This document shows positions 35,638-47,357 of a stretch of 64,000 nucleotides of DNA, piece after piece. The position numbers and the translations under genes were made by a program. The notes under the pieces were generated by a model. It made no database searches and was not told the DNA's origin. It saw nothing but the letters and a program-made list of their open reading frames with translations. The first letter of the stretch is position 1. Every line of letters starts with the position of its first letter. The DNA comes from Anaeramoeba ignava (lineage: Eukaryota; Metamonada; Anaeramoebidae). Location: NCBI GenBank assembly GCA_028826165.1, contig JAPDFW010000086.1, positions 62,001 to 126,000 on the forward strand, given 5' to 3'.

Positions 35638-37328
35638 ATGAAACAAAATCAAAATTATCAAATTAAATTAAATAGAAAATTATTTTCAGCTTGTCAAGAG
35701 AATTCAATTGAAAATGTTAAATTAGCAATTGAAAACGGTTCTGATGTTAATTTTAAAAGTGATAAAGGAAAATCTCCTTTACATTTTGCTTGTCAAAATC
35801 AAAAATCAAATTCATTTGAAATTATTAAATATTTAATTTCAAAAAAAGCGTCTATCAATGTCAAAACAAAGAAAGGACAAGAAACTCCTTTACATTTAGC
35901 TTGTCAATTTCAAAAAAACAAAAACTCAATTGAAATTATTAAGTATTTAATTGAAAATGGTGCTGATGTAAATGTCAGAAATAAAGAAAATGATTCTCCT
36001 TTACATTTAGCTTGTCAATTTCAAAAAAATCAAAAAGCATTTGAAATGATCAAATATTTAATTGAAAACAAAGCATATGTAAATGCCAGAAATGCTAATA
36101 ATAAGACTCCTTTGCATTTAGTTTGTCAATTTCAAAATCAACCAAACTCAATTGAAATTGTCAAATATTTAATTGAAAAAGAAGCTGATGTTAATGTCAA
36201 GTCACATCCTTTAATTCAAACTCCTTTACATTATGTTTTTCAATATCAAAAAATCAAGAAAATGAATTTAAAATTGCTAAAGCTTTAATTAAAAATGGAG
36301 TTGATATTAATGTTAAGAATAATAGAAAGGAAACTGTTTTATATCTTGCAATTCAAAAAGGGAATTTAAAATTAATTAAATATTTATTGATGAATGATGC
36401 AAATATTTTTGATTTAAAACTAGATTCTAAAGTTACTTCAGAAATTATTGAAATATTTAATCAAATTTATTCAATTAATGATGATTTAAATAATTTATTA
36501 AAATCAAATGAAAATTTATCAGATTTTCAAATTCAATCAAATGATTCTTTCAAATTTCAAGTTCATAAAAAATTTCTTTTATTAAGATTTGATAATGATG
36601 AAACAATTTTACAAAAATTTATTGATATTTGTTCTCAAAAATCAAAAGAAGATGTTCAAATTGCTTTAAATTTCCTTTATACTGGATTTATTAATTTTGA
36701 TAATTATGTTAAAATTTTTCATACAATAATTGGTTACCAAGAAAGAAACAAAAAAATCGAAGAAGAATATAATAAATATCAAAGTCCATTTTATCGATCT
36801 TATCAAAATCGTCTCGAAATTACTATTTTATTCCAAAAAGAAATTGAAAAATCCAAAAAAGAAAATGAAATGATTTTAACAATATTTAAAGAAATTGGAA
36901 TTGATTCAAAATGGATTGAAATAAAAAAAGGAAGAAAAGGAATAATAAAAGATTTATCCAAATTATATGAAGAAAATGAAACAAAAGATTTTAAAATAAT
37001 TTTTGATAATGAAAAAGAAATTAAAGTTCATAAATTAATATTAATAATAAGAAGTGAATTATTTAAAGGAATGTTTTTAAATGTTCAAGATTCATCAAAT
37101 CAAGTTCATGACTATTCAGGAAAATCATTTCAAACAATTTATCAATTACTCCATTTTATTTATCATGATGAATTTGATAAAAGAAGGAAAATAACTCAAA
37201 AAATTAAAGATGAATTTTCTGATTTAAAAGATTATTATCAATTAAATCAAAATTCAATAATTGATTTATTATTAAAAGAAGAATATAAAAAGAAGAAAAG
37301 AAAAAGAAAAAACAACAAAAAAAATTAA
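35638..37328 (+). pseudogene. ankyrin-BTB gene with one -1 frameshift
   Basis: Starts MKQNQNYQIKLNRKL. About six ankyrin repeats stay open to 36288. At 36248-36253 there are six A where the reading needs seven to continue QKNQENEFKIAKALIKNG, and the shifted frame continues without a break through two more repeats and both BTB folds to 37328. Adding one A gives 564 codons. The tail is Lys/Arg/Asn-rich (KKKKRKRKNNKKN), unlike the other copies. Convergent with the PRKRIP1 homologue, 80 bp away. Last member of the array. Confidence 0.7.
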
Positions 37329-37408
37329 AAATTTCATTTTTTATTATTTTTATATTTGAAAGAATAAAGGGAAATTTTTGATTAAATTTTAAAGAGAAAA
37401 AAAATTAA

Positions 37409-38161
37409 TTAAAATTCATCAAAATTCTCATCAATAATTTTGAGTTGGGATTTTTTAGAAGGAGAAACTGAATAAGTTTTTCTTTTCTTTTCTTCTTGTT
37501 CATCCAATTTATCGTTTTTATTTTGATTTTGATTTTTATTTTTATTTTTATTTTTATTTTTATTTTTATTTTTATTTTTATTTTTATTTTGATTTTTATT
37601 TTTATTTTTATTTTGATTTGAATTTTCATTTTGATTTTGATTTGAATTTTGATTTATATTTTGATTTTCATTTTGATTTGAATTTTGATTTGAATTTTGA
37701 TTTGAATTTTGATTTGAATTTTGATTTGAATTTTCATTTTGATTTGAATTTTGATTTGAATTTTGATTTGAATTTTGATTTGAATTTTGATTTGAATTTT
37801 CATTTTGATTTTGATTTGAATTTTCATTTGAATTTTCATTTTGATTTTTATAACTTCTTTTTTTATTTTTTCTTTGTCTTCTTTTTCTTGCTTTTTTTTC
37901 AGTTTTCAAATATTGTTGCAGTTGTCTTTGTGTTCTTCTTTTTTGAAATTCTTCTTCTTTGATTTTTGCTTGATATTCTTGTTCTAATTTTCTTTGTCTG
38001 TATTGTTCATGAAGTTTCATTGTTCTGTAATAATGAAAATCTCCAGATCCTGATCCGGCTGTTGATCCAGAAATATTGGTTAATTTTAATTCATTTTGTT
38101 TTATTACTAAATGTTTTTCTTCTTTATTTTCTTTATTTTCTTTATTTTCTTTATTTTCCAT
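37409..38161 (-). CDS. PRKRIP1: PRKRIP1-like spliceosomal protein
   Basis: Single exon, 250 aa. The core GSTAGSGSGDFHYYR followed by EEEFQKRRTQRQ and a basic KKARKRRQRKNKKR helix lines up with PRKRIP1 as I remember it (GSSAGAGSGEFHVYR, AEFQKRLEKNK, AKRRKKRQKLKEKK). In animals this long-helix protein is a component of catalytically activated spliceosomes. The N-terminus has an ENK repeat (MENKENKENKE). Residues about 105-225 are a low-complexity Asn/Gln/Ser/Lys tract made of AATTCA and AATAAA hexamers. Presence of a spliceosome protein fits a genome with many introns. Confidence 0.8.
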   Translation of the reverse strand: MENKENKENKENKEEKHLVIKQNELKLTNISGSTAGSGSGDFHYYRTMKLHEQYRQRKLEQEYQAKIKEEEFQKRRTQRQLQQYLKTEKKARKRRQRKNKKRSYKNQNENSNENSNQNQNENSNQNSNQNSNQNSNQNSNQNENSNQNSNQNSNQNSNQNSNQNENQNINQNSNQNQNENSNQNKNKNKNQNKNKNKNKNKNKNKNKNKNQNQNKNDKLDEQEEKKRKTYSVSPSKKSQLKIIDENFDEF

Positions 38162-38508
38162 TTATAATTTGTTTTGTTTTGTTTTTTTGAAATGAAAAAA
38201 ATGAAAAATGAAAAATGAAAAAAAAAATATTTTTTCCGATTTTAAATAATTAAATTAAGAATTAGATAATTATTAAAAAATCAAATATTTAAATCAATAA
38301 TTAAATCAATAATTAAATCAAAATATTTAAATTAAATATTTAAATCAAATATTTAATTTAAATAATTAAATCAAATATTAAAATCAATTATTTAAATCAA
38401 TTATTTAAATTAAATATTTAAATCAAATATTTAAATATTTAAATTAAAAAATATATTCAAATTCATAATAAATTTATTAAAAAAATAATAAAAATAATAA
38501 AAATCAAA
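38162..38508. other. intergenic with ATTTAAATCAA-type repeats
   Basis: 347 bp between the PRKRIP1 start and the stop of the RING protein, both on the minus strand. 38270-38450 is an irregular AAATCAAATATTTAAATT repeat. The 38170-38220 part is A/T homopolymer with AAATGAAAA units. No gene. Confidence 0.5.
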
Positions 38509-39790
38509 TCAATCAAAAAGTAAATGAGAAGTAAAATGAGCTCTACAAATAGGGCATTTGTCTATATGATGAAGACATTTTTGGCAAACACACATGTGCC
38601 TACAAGGAATTAAAACAACATTCCTTCGATTTTCCAAACAAATAACACATTCACTAACATCAACTTCGTCATTGCCATAAACATCTCCTGTAGAAAAAAT
38701 ATTACTACCAGTCACAATAACTTGCTTAATTATAACAGGATTCAATGATTCATTTGGAAAATGTACTAAAACAATTTCGTATTTTGTTTCTTGAATTGAC
38801 TCTTTTTGTTTATCAATAAATCTTAAAATTTTTTTTGCTTCATGTTTTTGTGGATTTGGAAAAAAGGAATTTTCAAAAAAACTTGAATCGAATTCTGAAC
38901 TAGTTGATGTTTCATTTGTTGAAGTTAGATCTAATTCTAAAGCTTCTGATTTTGTAAATTCTGAATCATGAAATTCCATTGAAATTTTTTGATTTGAAAA
39001 TATTTGATTTGAATTTGTTTGATTTGAAATTGTTTGATTTGAAATTGTTTGATTTGAATTTGTTTGATTTGAATTTATTTGATTTGAATTTATTTGATTT
39101 GAATTTATTTGATTTGAATTTATTTGATTTGAATTTTTTCCATTTGAATTTTTTCCATTTGAATTTTTTCCATTTGAAATTGTTTGATTTGAATTTTTTC
39201 CATTTGAATTTTTTTCAATTTCTTGAATTGAAATTTGTTGATTTAAATCATTTTGATAATTTTCAAAAAATTCATCCTTTTTCTTTTTTTTAGGAGAATA
39301 AAAATATTGATCTGAAGGTTGGAAAATAATTGCTAATGGATAATATTGTGATAATCTTGATCGAAATCTAAATTGAAAATTTTCAAAATATTTTATCGGA
39401 AAAAATTCTGAAGAATATTCAACTTTTTCTGGTATATATTCTATTGTTTTCATTTCAGAACAAAATAAAAATGCATCTCTTGTTAAAAACATTTGTTTAT
39501 CATCTTTATCTATTTCTGAATCCAATATATTTTTTATTTTCAATTCATTTGATTTTTTAAAAATTTGATTCATTTCATTATTTTGGATTTTTTGTTGAGA
39601 TTGTTTTTCAAAAAATTTGAAAAGAGATTCTTCTAATGTTTTTATATTTAATCCCCAAAATAATTGAATTTTGATATTTTTGGAAACGAATTTGATGTTA
39701 AATTTGACTTGAATTGAGTGTAATCTTTGAAAGTCTTGAATCTGAAATGAATTAATATTTTTATTTAAGTTATTATTATTATTATTTTTA

Positions 39791-39834
<44 letters not shown>

Positions 39835-39892
39835 GTTATTATTATTATTATTGTTATTATTATTATTGTTATTATTATTATTGTTATTATTA

Positions 39893-39930
<38 letters not shown>

Positions 39931-40709
39931 GTTATTATTATTTTATTATTATTATTTTGTTCATTGTTGTTATTATTATTATTATTGTCATTATTATTAC
40001 ATTATTATTATTATTATTATTATTTATTATTTATTATTATTATCATTATTATTATTATTATTATTATTTTGTTATTATTATTATTGTTGTTGTTATTATT
40101 ATCACTATTTAAATCATTATTATTGTTGTTGTTATTGTTATTATCATTATTATTATTGTTGTTGTTGTTATTATCACTATTTAAGTTATTATTATTGTTA
40201 TTATTATTATTATTATCATTATTTAAATTGTTATTATTGTTAGTTAAATCCTTCAATGATTCTAAATTTTCATCAATTTTTTTATTTGATTTTTTAATTG
40301 GATTTTTAGTTGATTTTGATTTTGATTTTGATCTTGATCTCGATCTTGGAATTGACTTTTTCAATTTAGAATCCAAAGTTTTTTTAATTTTCTTTTTTTT
40401 CATAACTAAAGACAAAGTACTTTCAATAAAAGATAAAGGAGTAACAACTTTTTGAACTAACCGATTAGGATCGTTATTATTTGAATTGAGTTCTTTTTGT
40501 CTTTGTAATTGAGCAAATTGTTCTTTTGAAAACAAAGGAACAAAAGGAAAATCATCTCCAAAATTATCATAAAGTGTAATTTGATTAGTTGATAAAGAAA
40601 AAGTAACTGAAAATAAAAAAGCAACTCTTTTTCCAAGTCGAATTAACCAAAAAAGGAGAAATAAACAAATAAATAATAAAATAACATTCCAAACTCCAGA
40701 ATCTAACAT
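38509..40709 (-). CDS. CGRRF1: CGRRF1-like membrane RING E3 ubiquitin ligase
   Basis: The N-terminal part (from 40709) has one membrane span (about residues 7-27, ILLFICLFLLFWLI), then DFPFVPLFSKEQFAQL and a Ser/Arg-Lys segment. An Asn-rich tract and an ATT microsatellite follow. The frame resumes around 39750, with IQLFWGLNIKTLEESL (human CGRRF1 LTCYWGCSVQKLYEAL), YYPLAIIF (human YPLVALL), a NSNQ-type repeat, and a C-terminal C3HC4 RING: CVICLENRRNVVLIPCRH.C.CQKC..HIDKCPIC. The match in order (membrane span, middle domain, RING with PCRH) fits CGRRF1 better than MGRN1, which shares the RING type. The link across 39770-40240 is unresolved: it may be an intron (candidate donors GTAATA near 40000 or GTGATA near 40105 or 40187; acceptor TTTCAG near 39752) or a frameshifted Asn run. 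Family members act in ER protein degradation. Confidence 0.65.
39770..40240. repeat. ATT/AAT trinucleotide microsatellite
   Basis: Long (TTA)n array with TTG and TCA interruptions. On the minus strand it reads AAT/AAC, so the upstream exon carries a long Asn run (with NLNSDN islands) before stopping at about 40020. It is the only trinucleotide array in the window, other repeats having units of 6, 12 or more. Confidence 0.9.
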
Positions 40710-41412
40710 AAATTTTTGTTTATTTAATTCTTTCTTTTTCTTTTGCTTTTGTTTTCTTATTTAGTTTTTTATTTCTGTTTTTTTTTTTATTTCAAAATTA
40801 ATTTATTTTTTCTTCTTTGTTTAAATTAATTTGAATCAATTTAAATCAATTTGAATCAATTTAAAAGAAAGAATTTTTTTCAAAAAGAACAATTTTAAAA
40901 GAAAATTTAAAAGAAAATTTAAAAAAAATTCTTTTCAAAAATTTAAAAGAAAAGAGAAAAAGAAAAAAAAAAAGAAAAAAATGATTTTTAATTATTCAAA
41001 AAAAAAATTTTTTAAAAACAAAAAAAAAATAAAGATTTGCAAATTTTTTAAAGGGGGATTTTAACAATCACATATTCTATTCAAAATCTAAATAATTTTA
41101 CTTTTCAATTTTTTAAATTTTTGGATTCGGGATTTTTTGATTTTTTGATTTTAATTTTAATTTTAATTTTGATTTTGATTTTAATTTTAATTTTAATTTT
41201 AATTTTAATTTTAATTTTAATTTTAATTTTAATTTTAATTTTATAAATGATTTTAATTTTATAAATGATTTTAATTTTAATTTTAATTTTGATTTTAAAT
41301 TTAATTTTAATTTTAATTTTGATTATGATTTTAATTTTAATTTTAAATTTAATTTTAATTTTAATATTAATTTTAATTTTAATTTTATAAATGATTTTAA
41401 TTTTATAAAATT
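40710..41412. other. intergenic with TTTTAA repeat
   Basis: Between the RING protein start and the flippase stop, both minus strand. 40710-41030 is A/T-homopolymer sequence containing a short AAAAGAAAATTTAAAAG repeat, presumably the RING gene's promoter. 41040-41130 is a short unique stretch starting AAGGGGGATTTT. 41140-41410 is a (TTTTAA)n repeat with ATAAATGA interruptions at the flippase 3' end. No gene seen. Confidence 0.5.
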
Positions 41413-44400
41413 TTAATTTTGATTTTGTTCATCTCCAATCTCTTCAAAATCATCATCTTCAAAAATATCAAAATCATCATTATAATCATCATCTTCTAAA
41501 ATAACTAAACCATCTTTATCATTAGTATCATGAGCTTCTAAAACAATTACATTATCTTTATTTAAATCATTTTGCAAATAATCTTTATAATCATCATCAT
41601 CATCATCTTTTAAATTGTCAAAATTATCTTCATTTTTTAAATTATCTTCAATTTTTAAATTATCTTGATTTTTTAAATTATCTTCAATTTTTAAATTATC
41701 TTCAATTTTTAAATTATCTTCAATTTTTAAATTATCTTCAATTTTTAAATTATCTTCATTTTTTAAATTATCTTCATTTTTTAAATTATCTTCAATTTTT
41801 AAATGTTCATTTTCTAAATCATCAGAATCTGATTCAAAATTCCGTTTTGAATTATAAAAAGCACTAACTAAACCATTTGGAGAAATTCCATGAGATAATA
41901 ATTGAGGTCGAAATAATTGTTTTAAATTCTGAAACTTATGTTTTAAATCAGAAGCTCTATAATTTGTAGAAGTTGGTTTAAGAAATTCTTTTTGATCAGG
42001 ATCTTGTGAAAAAGCATATCCAGTTAATCCTGGAACTAATCCTCTTGTTGATGAATAAAAAGGTAATTCTAAAGAACTTAAAGTAGAATCTTGTTTGTCA
42101 ATTTGTTTATCAGTTATATCATTATTATCCTTATTGTCTCCATCAATTTCTAATGAAAAGCTTGATCCTGATCTTGGGAATTGATTTTCTTGAAATTTAA
42201 TATTTTTTGATTTTTTTGGATTTTTTTGATTTTTTGGATTTTTGATTTTTGATTTTGATTTTTGTTTTTCTAAATCTGCTAATGATTTGAAATAAAATAC
42301 AACTTTGTTATAAAAAGTTGGGAAATAATTTTCTTGGATAAATTTTGTAAAAAAATCTGGAATCAAAGCAAGCATTGTTGTCACAATCAAAAGGAAATAA
42401 AAGGAAGGTGTTGAAAGAACACGAAAACCAACATAATATAATTTTGAAGAAAGCGTATTAGATAAACTGTATAAAATTTCACATATAAAAAGAAGAAGCA
42501 AAGAACCCCAATAAACAATATGATGAATTTTAGTCCAAGTGACTGTTTCTATTACCAGTTTGAAACTAACTGTAAAAACAACAACAAAAGCAGTTACTTC
42601 TCCTTGAACAGCAATTCCAGTTGATAATCCATCTTGTTTAGTTGAAACTTGCGATGAAAAACCATAAAAAACCATAAGTGATATTATTGCTGAATGATAA
42701 ATTGCATCAAAAACCCAAATCATAAAAGTTCTAATATTAAAACCCTGATTTTTTTGTCCATATTCATAAAGTCGTGGGAATTTCAATGATTCTTTTGCTG
42801 GTAAATCTTGTTCTAAAATGGCAACAACAATGATTTGTAATGCTGTGAAAAATGTATTATAAACTGCTATCATCCAAGAGTCAAATAAACTGACTCCTGA
42901 AAATCCTGAATATAAACCATACCAAAAATGGCATAATGCAAATACTAAATTTTTGTAAAATGAATAAAGAATTAACTTTGAAATTCTTTTATAATTCCAT
43001 CTTCCATGAATTAATAGAAGGCTATTTTTTTTAATTTTAATTTTGATTTTGATTTTGATTTTAATTTTAATTTAAATTTTAATTTTAATTTTAAATTGAA
43101 TTTTAATTTTAAATTTTAATTGATTTTGATTTTTGGATTACCGTTTTAAAAATCTAAATTTTGCTATTGCATAATCACTTGCCATTACAGCATGCATACC
43201 TTCTTTTCCACTAATTCCAACACCAACATTTGCAGCTAATTTATATATATTTATTTATTTATATTTATATATTTATTTATTTTTTAATTAGATAAATAGA
43301 AATAAATTGAAATATAAATATTATCTTTCTAAATTTACATTGAAGCATGCTAACATCATTGGCTCCATCACCAATAGCTAAAGTAACTGCATCAAGTTCT
43401 TCACGAATCAAATTCACTAATAACGCTTTCTGAAGAGGAGCACATCTTGCAGCAATAAGTGAACAACATGATTTTGTTAATTCTGCAAATAAATATTTCA
43501 TTTCTAAAGATTCTGTAATATAATGAATAGCTGTTCCATCCAAAACAATTGCAACTTCAGAAATATTTGCAACTTCCTCAATTTTGACTTTTGCTTTGTG
43601 AAGAGCAATATAAATTTCTGAAGAATCCTTCCCATTTATTGTGACAATTTCTGTATTTGAATTCAATAGCCTGCATGAAAACCCAATATTGATTGCAGTT
43701 TCTTGTTTGTCGCCTGTTAACATCCAAACTTTGATATTCGCAGCAAAAAAAGTTTCAATTGTTTCTGGAACACCTTTTGATAATTTGTCCTCAATCGCTG
43801 TTGCTCCAAGTAAAATCAAGTCCTTCTCAATTAATTCAGCAACAGCTTCAAGTTTTTCTTCTCTTTTTTGCAAGGCAACAGATGCCTTATAATGGAAACG
43901 GTTCCATTTCTGATAAACTGATAAAGGAATGATTCGCATTGCACAACACAATGTCCTCAATCCTTCGGATGCAAATTCCTCTAATTGTTCAAGTGTTTTC
44001 TGTTTTAATTCCAGATTTTTTTCAAATTCTGTTTCTTTTTTCTTCAATCGAGGATAAACCACTGATTCGGCTCCTTTACAAAATAATATAATCTCGCCTG
44101 TTGGAGATGAGCAAATTATTGACATTCTTTTTCTTTTGCTTGTGAAATCCAAAATATTCAATATTTTATAAATTTTCTTTTTGTTGTTGATCGATAAAGT
44201 GATATAATCAGTTTTTCTTTCTTGGAAAACATATCCACAATGTTTTGCTGCTTCAATCAATGCAATTTCATCTGGAGATGAAGCTCTGTAAATGATCTCA
44301 TCAGAACCCTCGTTTTTTTCTGGTATTGCTGTGTGGCATAATGATAAAACAAGCAAAAAATTATGGATGTATTTCTTGATTTCGGAATTTTTCAAATCGT

Positions 44401-46954
44401 GGATAAGTTGGGTATTATCAAAATTTACATGAGACAATTTGGGTTTTAAAGGGATTGATTCCATCTCAATTTCATCTTTATCTTGTTTTGTGGGTTTTTC
44501 ATTAGGAACAACATCTTGATTTTCATTTGCGTTTTGAGGATCTGTAAGATAAACAATATTGCTTTGATCTTTTTCTTGGAAATTCAAATTGTCATCATTT
44601 TTATAAGAATTATTTTCTTCTTCTTGTTGATTATTATTATTGTTATTATTATTATTATTGTTATTGTTATTGTTATTCATATTTATATCCGTATTTTTTA
44701 TTTCTTCTTGATCTGAATCAAAAGTATTTCCATAAATATTTGCTCCAATACTACATTTTCTAAAAGTCATTAAATTTTCTGTGAGAGTCCCAGTTTTATC
44801 AGTGAAAATATATTCAATTTGTCCTAAAGTTTCATTTAAATTTGATGTTCTTGCTAAAGCTGGTGTTTTTGTTTCAGGATCATAAATTTTAGTATCATTT
44901 TCAATGAAAAATGCCTGAATAACTTTAACCATTTCTATTGTGACATATAAAGATAATGGGATCATTGTGTTAAATAAAATTAAAAAGGCAAAGAATGCTA
45001 AAGCACCACTAGCTAATGGTGAATCAACAATTTCTAAATAAAGAGCTTTATTTTTATTTTTGGAAACCCAAACAAATGATAAAATTGACATGATTCCACA
45101 AAGAAGCATTTGGATTGTAAAAATTCCAAGAACATAAGTATTAACTTTTTTATCGATTGTTGATAATTTTGAAGGAGGAGACCTTTTTTTAATATAAATA
45201 TTTGAATAATTTTAATTTAAATATTTTAATAATTTTAATTTAAATATTTATATAAATTTAATTTAAATATTTATCTACATGGAATTCATAGATAATTTTG
45301 TATCTCGACCTGTATAAATCACAATTCCATAAATATATGAAGTATTTCTTAATTGAGAACCTCTCAAAACTAACTGTTTCAAAGATAAAGGAAGAGTTTT
45401 ATCAGCAATTGTTAAAGTTCCATCAAATTTATGCAATCTTGTTGAAGGTGAATCACATTCAACAAGTAAATCAAGTTGAGTTAATTCTGATGCTGTTTTA
45501 TACTCTGCCGTTTCTGGAAGTGCTTGTCTAATTTTGAGACTTGTTTCGCCATCCAAATTACAAGTTTCAATATAACAATTTCCTTGAGGAAGACTTGAGG
45601 TTAATAATATTAAATCGGCAGGAATTTCCGATTCATTCTCAATTTTAACAATATCTCCAACTGCAATATCCTGCCATTGCAATTGCATTAATAACTCCTC
45701 TTTTGATTGAGAATCATTCCGCGAAACATTTGTGTCCAAAACTTTGCTATTTGTTGCATTTTTTTGGGAATTAACTATTTCATCAAGCTCAATTTCATCA
45801 ACTGAATATTCATTTTCATCACTTAAATCATCAGTGTTTTTTTGGGCGTTTTGGTTCTTATTATTCTTTGCTTTATTGATATCCGCCTTTATATAATTGA
45901 TTCCCTTTTTGGATTTTTTATTTGCTTGATCGATATCAAATTTGCCTCGAATTGCAGAAACAATTTGATGGTTAATTTTTTTATCCAATTTTTTCCTTCT
46001 GTGATCCTCAACAGCCTCACGAATTGCAGTAATAGTAAGTACAACAACAAGCGGCAAGATGCCTGTGTATTTGCCTGTTGGGGATAGAGCTGAAAAAGTT
46101 TGCAAAATTGCAATGACAAGAAAATAAAAATTGCAAAGTCGACGAAATTGTTCAAATAAATTTCGAGGAAGAAAAGTTAAAAATGTGTATTTATGCGTCT
46201 TGATTTCATTAAGAGGATATTTTGAAATATTTTCGGAATAATTATGCTGTTTATTGTTTTGCTTGACAATTCTAGAATCCTCTTGTTTCCCAATTTCCTC
46301 TGTAAATGAACTATTAAAACTTGGTCGATCATTTAAACTTTTCATTTGAACTGAATTTGTTTTTTGAGTTTGTGTTTGTTTTTCCAAAAATTCAAGAAAC
46401 TCCAAATCAAAAGAGAGATCTTCATTTTCTACTTGATTTTCTTTTGAATTTAACCCAAAGTGAACTTGATCCAAATTTTTTGATTCATTTAAAAAATTTT
46501 CATTTGAATCAACTCTTAATGATTTATTTCGTTTTCGTCGTATATGTCCATTTGAACTTAGTAATTCCCCACTATATGTTTTATGTAGTTTAGTTGTGCT
46601 TGTTTTATCTTCCTCTTTCTTGGGTTTTTTTTTCTTATTTTCATTATTTACATTTAAATTTTTATTTAAATTTTTATTTGAATTATTATTTGAATTTTTA
46701 TTTATATTTTTATTTGAATTATTATTTGTATTTTTATTTGAATTTTTATTTGAATTTTTATTTGAATTTTTATTTATATTTTTATTTATATTTTTATTTG
46801 AATTATTATTTAAATTATTATTTAAATTTTTATTTGAATTTTTATTTGTATTTTTATTTGAATTATTATTTGTATTTTTATTTGTATTTTTATTTGAATT
46901 ATTATTTAAATTTTTATTTGTATTTTTATTTGAATTTTTATGATGATTTGACAT
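41413..46954 (-). CDS. P4-ATPase phospholipid flippase (ATP8A/DRS2-like), four exons
   Basis: Exons 46954-45279, 45182-43339, 43235-43142 and 43021-41413 sum to 1741 codons. P-type landmarks in order are: actuator [13 protein letters not shown] (DGET), the phosphorylation site [11 protein letters not shown], the nucleotide-binding part with SSPDE and [20 protein letters not shown], and the hinge [28 protein letters not shown] stands where flippases have PISL. P4 features [24 protein letters not shown] and [10 protein letters not shown] follow, then the C-terminal membrane spans. These enzymes move aminophospholipids to the cytosolic leaflet, usually with a CDC50 partner (not here). I chose the start at 46954; an ATG 40 codons upstream would add a peptide that is just translated A/T-rich leader. 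Residues 1-100 are NSNKNTNK repeats. The C-terminal 150 residues have [12 protein letters not shown] repeats and acidic runs. Confidence 0.9.
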
Positions 46955-47357
46955 AAATTTGAAATAAAACAAAAAAAGAAAAAAACAAAAAAAAATGAAA
47001 AAGAAAAAAATAAAAAAATGAAAAATTTTTTTTTGGGATCTTTTTATTTTCCATTTTATTTGCCATTTGATCAAACTAAAAATAATAAAAAAAAAAGAAA
47101 TTTACTCTTTTTTTATTTTTGAAATCTTTTTTTTTTTTTATTGAGTGGTTTTTTTTTATTATTTAAATCTTGTTTTATAAAGAATCCCTCCAAAAAAAAA
47201 AAAAGCAAATAAACCCAAAGAAAAATCAAAAGAGAAACTTGATCCAATTTAAATTTAAATTTAAATTTAAAAGGAAATTTAAAAAAAAGAAAGAAAAAAA
47301 AAAAACGGAAAAAGTGAATTAATTAATTATCGTTTCTTTTTTTTTTTTCTTTTTGAT
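46955..47357. other. intergenic between flippase start and NXF stop
   Basis: A/T homopolymers. The 46955-47075 part is an AAAAAACAAAAAAAAATGAAAA-type leader for the flippase. Around 47150-47200 a slightly mixed stretch (TTATTTAAATCTTG, then AAAGAATCCCTCC) is the only non-simple sequence and may carry the promoter. No gene. Confidence 0.45.

Noticed and set aside
38509-39750. Assignment of the RING protein to mahogunin (MGRN1/RNF157)
   Set aside because: The RING type fits, but the N-terminal membrane span and the YWG-type middle segment match the CGRRF1 order better.
39791-40455. Poly-Leu and Tyr-rich plus-strand frames over the ATT microsatellite
   Set aside because: Pure products of a TTA/TTG repeat; the minus strand carries the conserved RING protein on both sides.
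46955-47074. Alternative upstream start of the flippase 40 codons earlier
   Set aside because: The added peptide is Phe/Ile/Lys translated from an A/T-rich leader, and would put a false hydrophobic segment before the Asn/Lys/Ser-rich tail.
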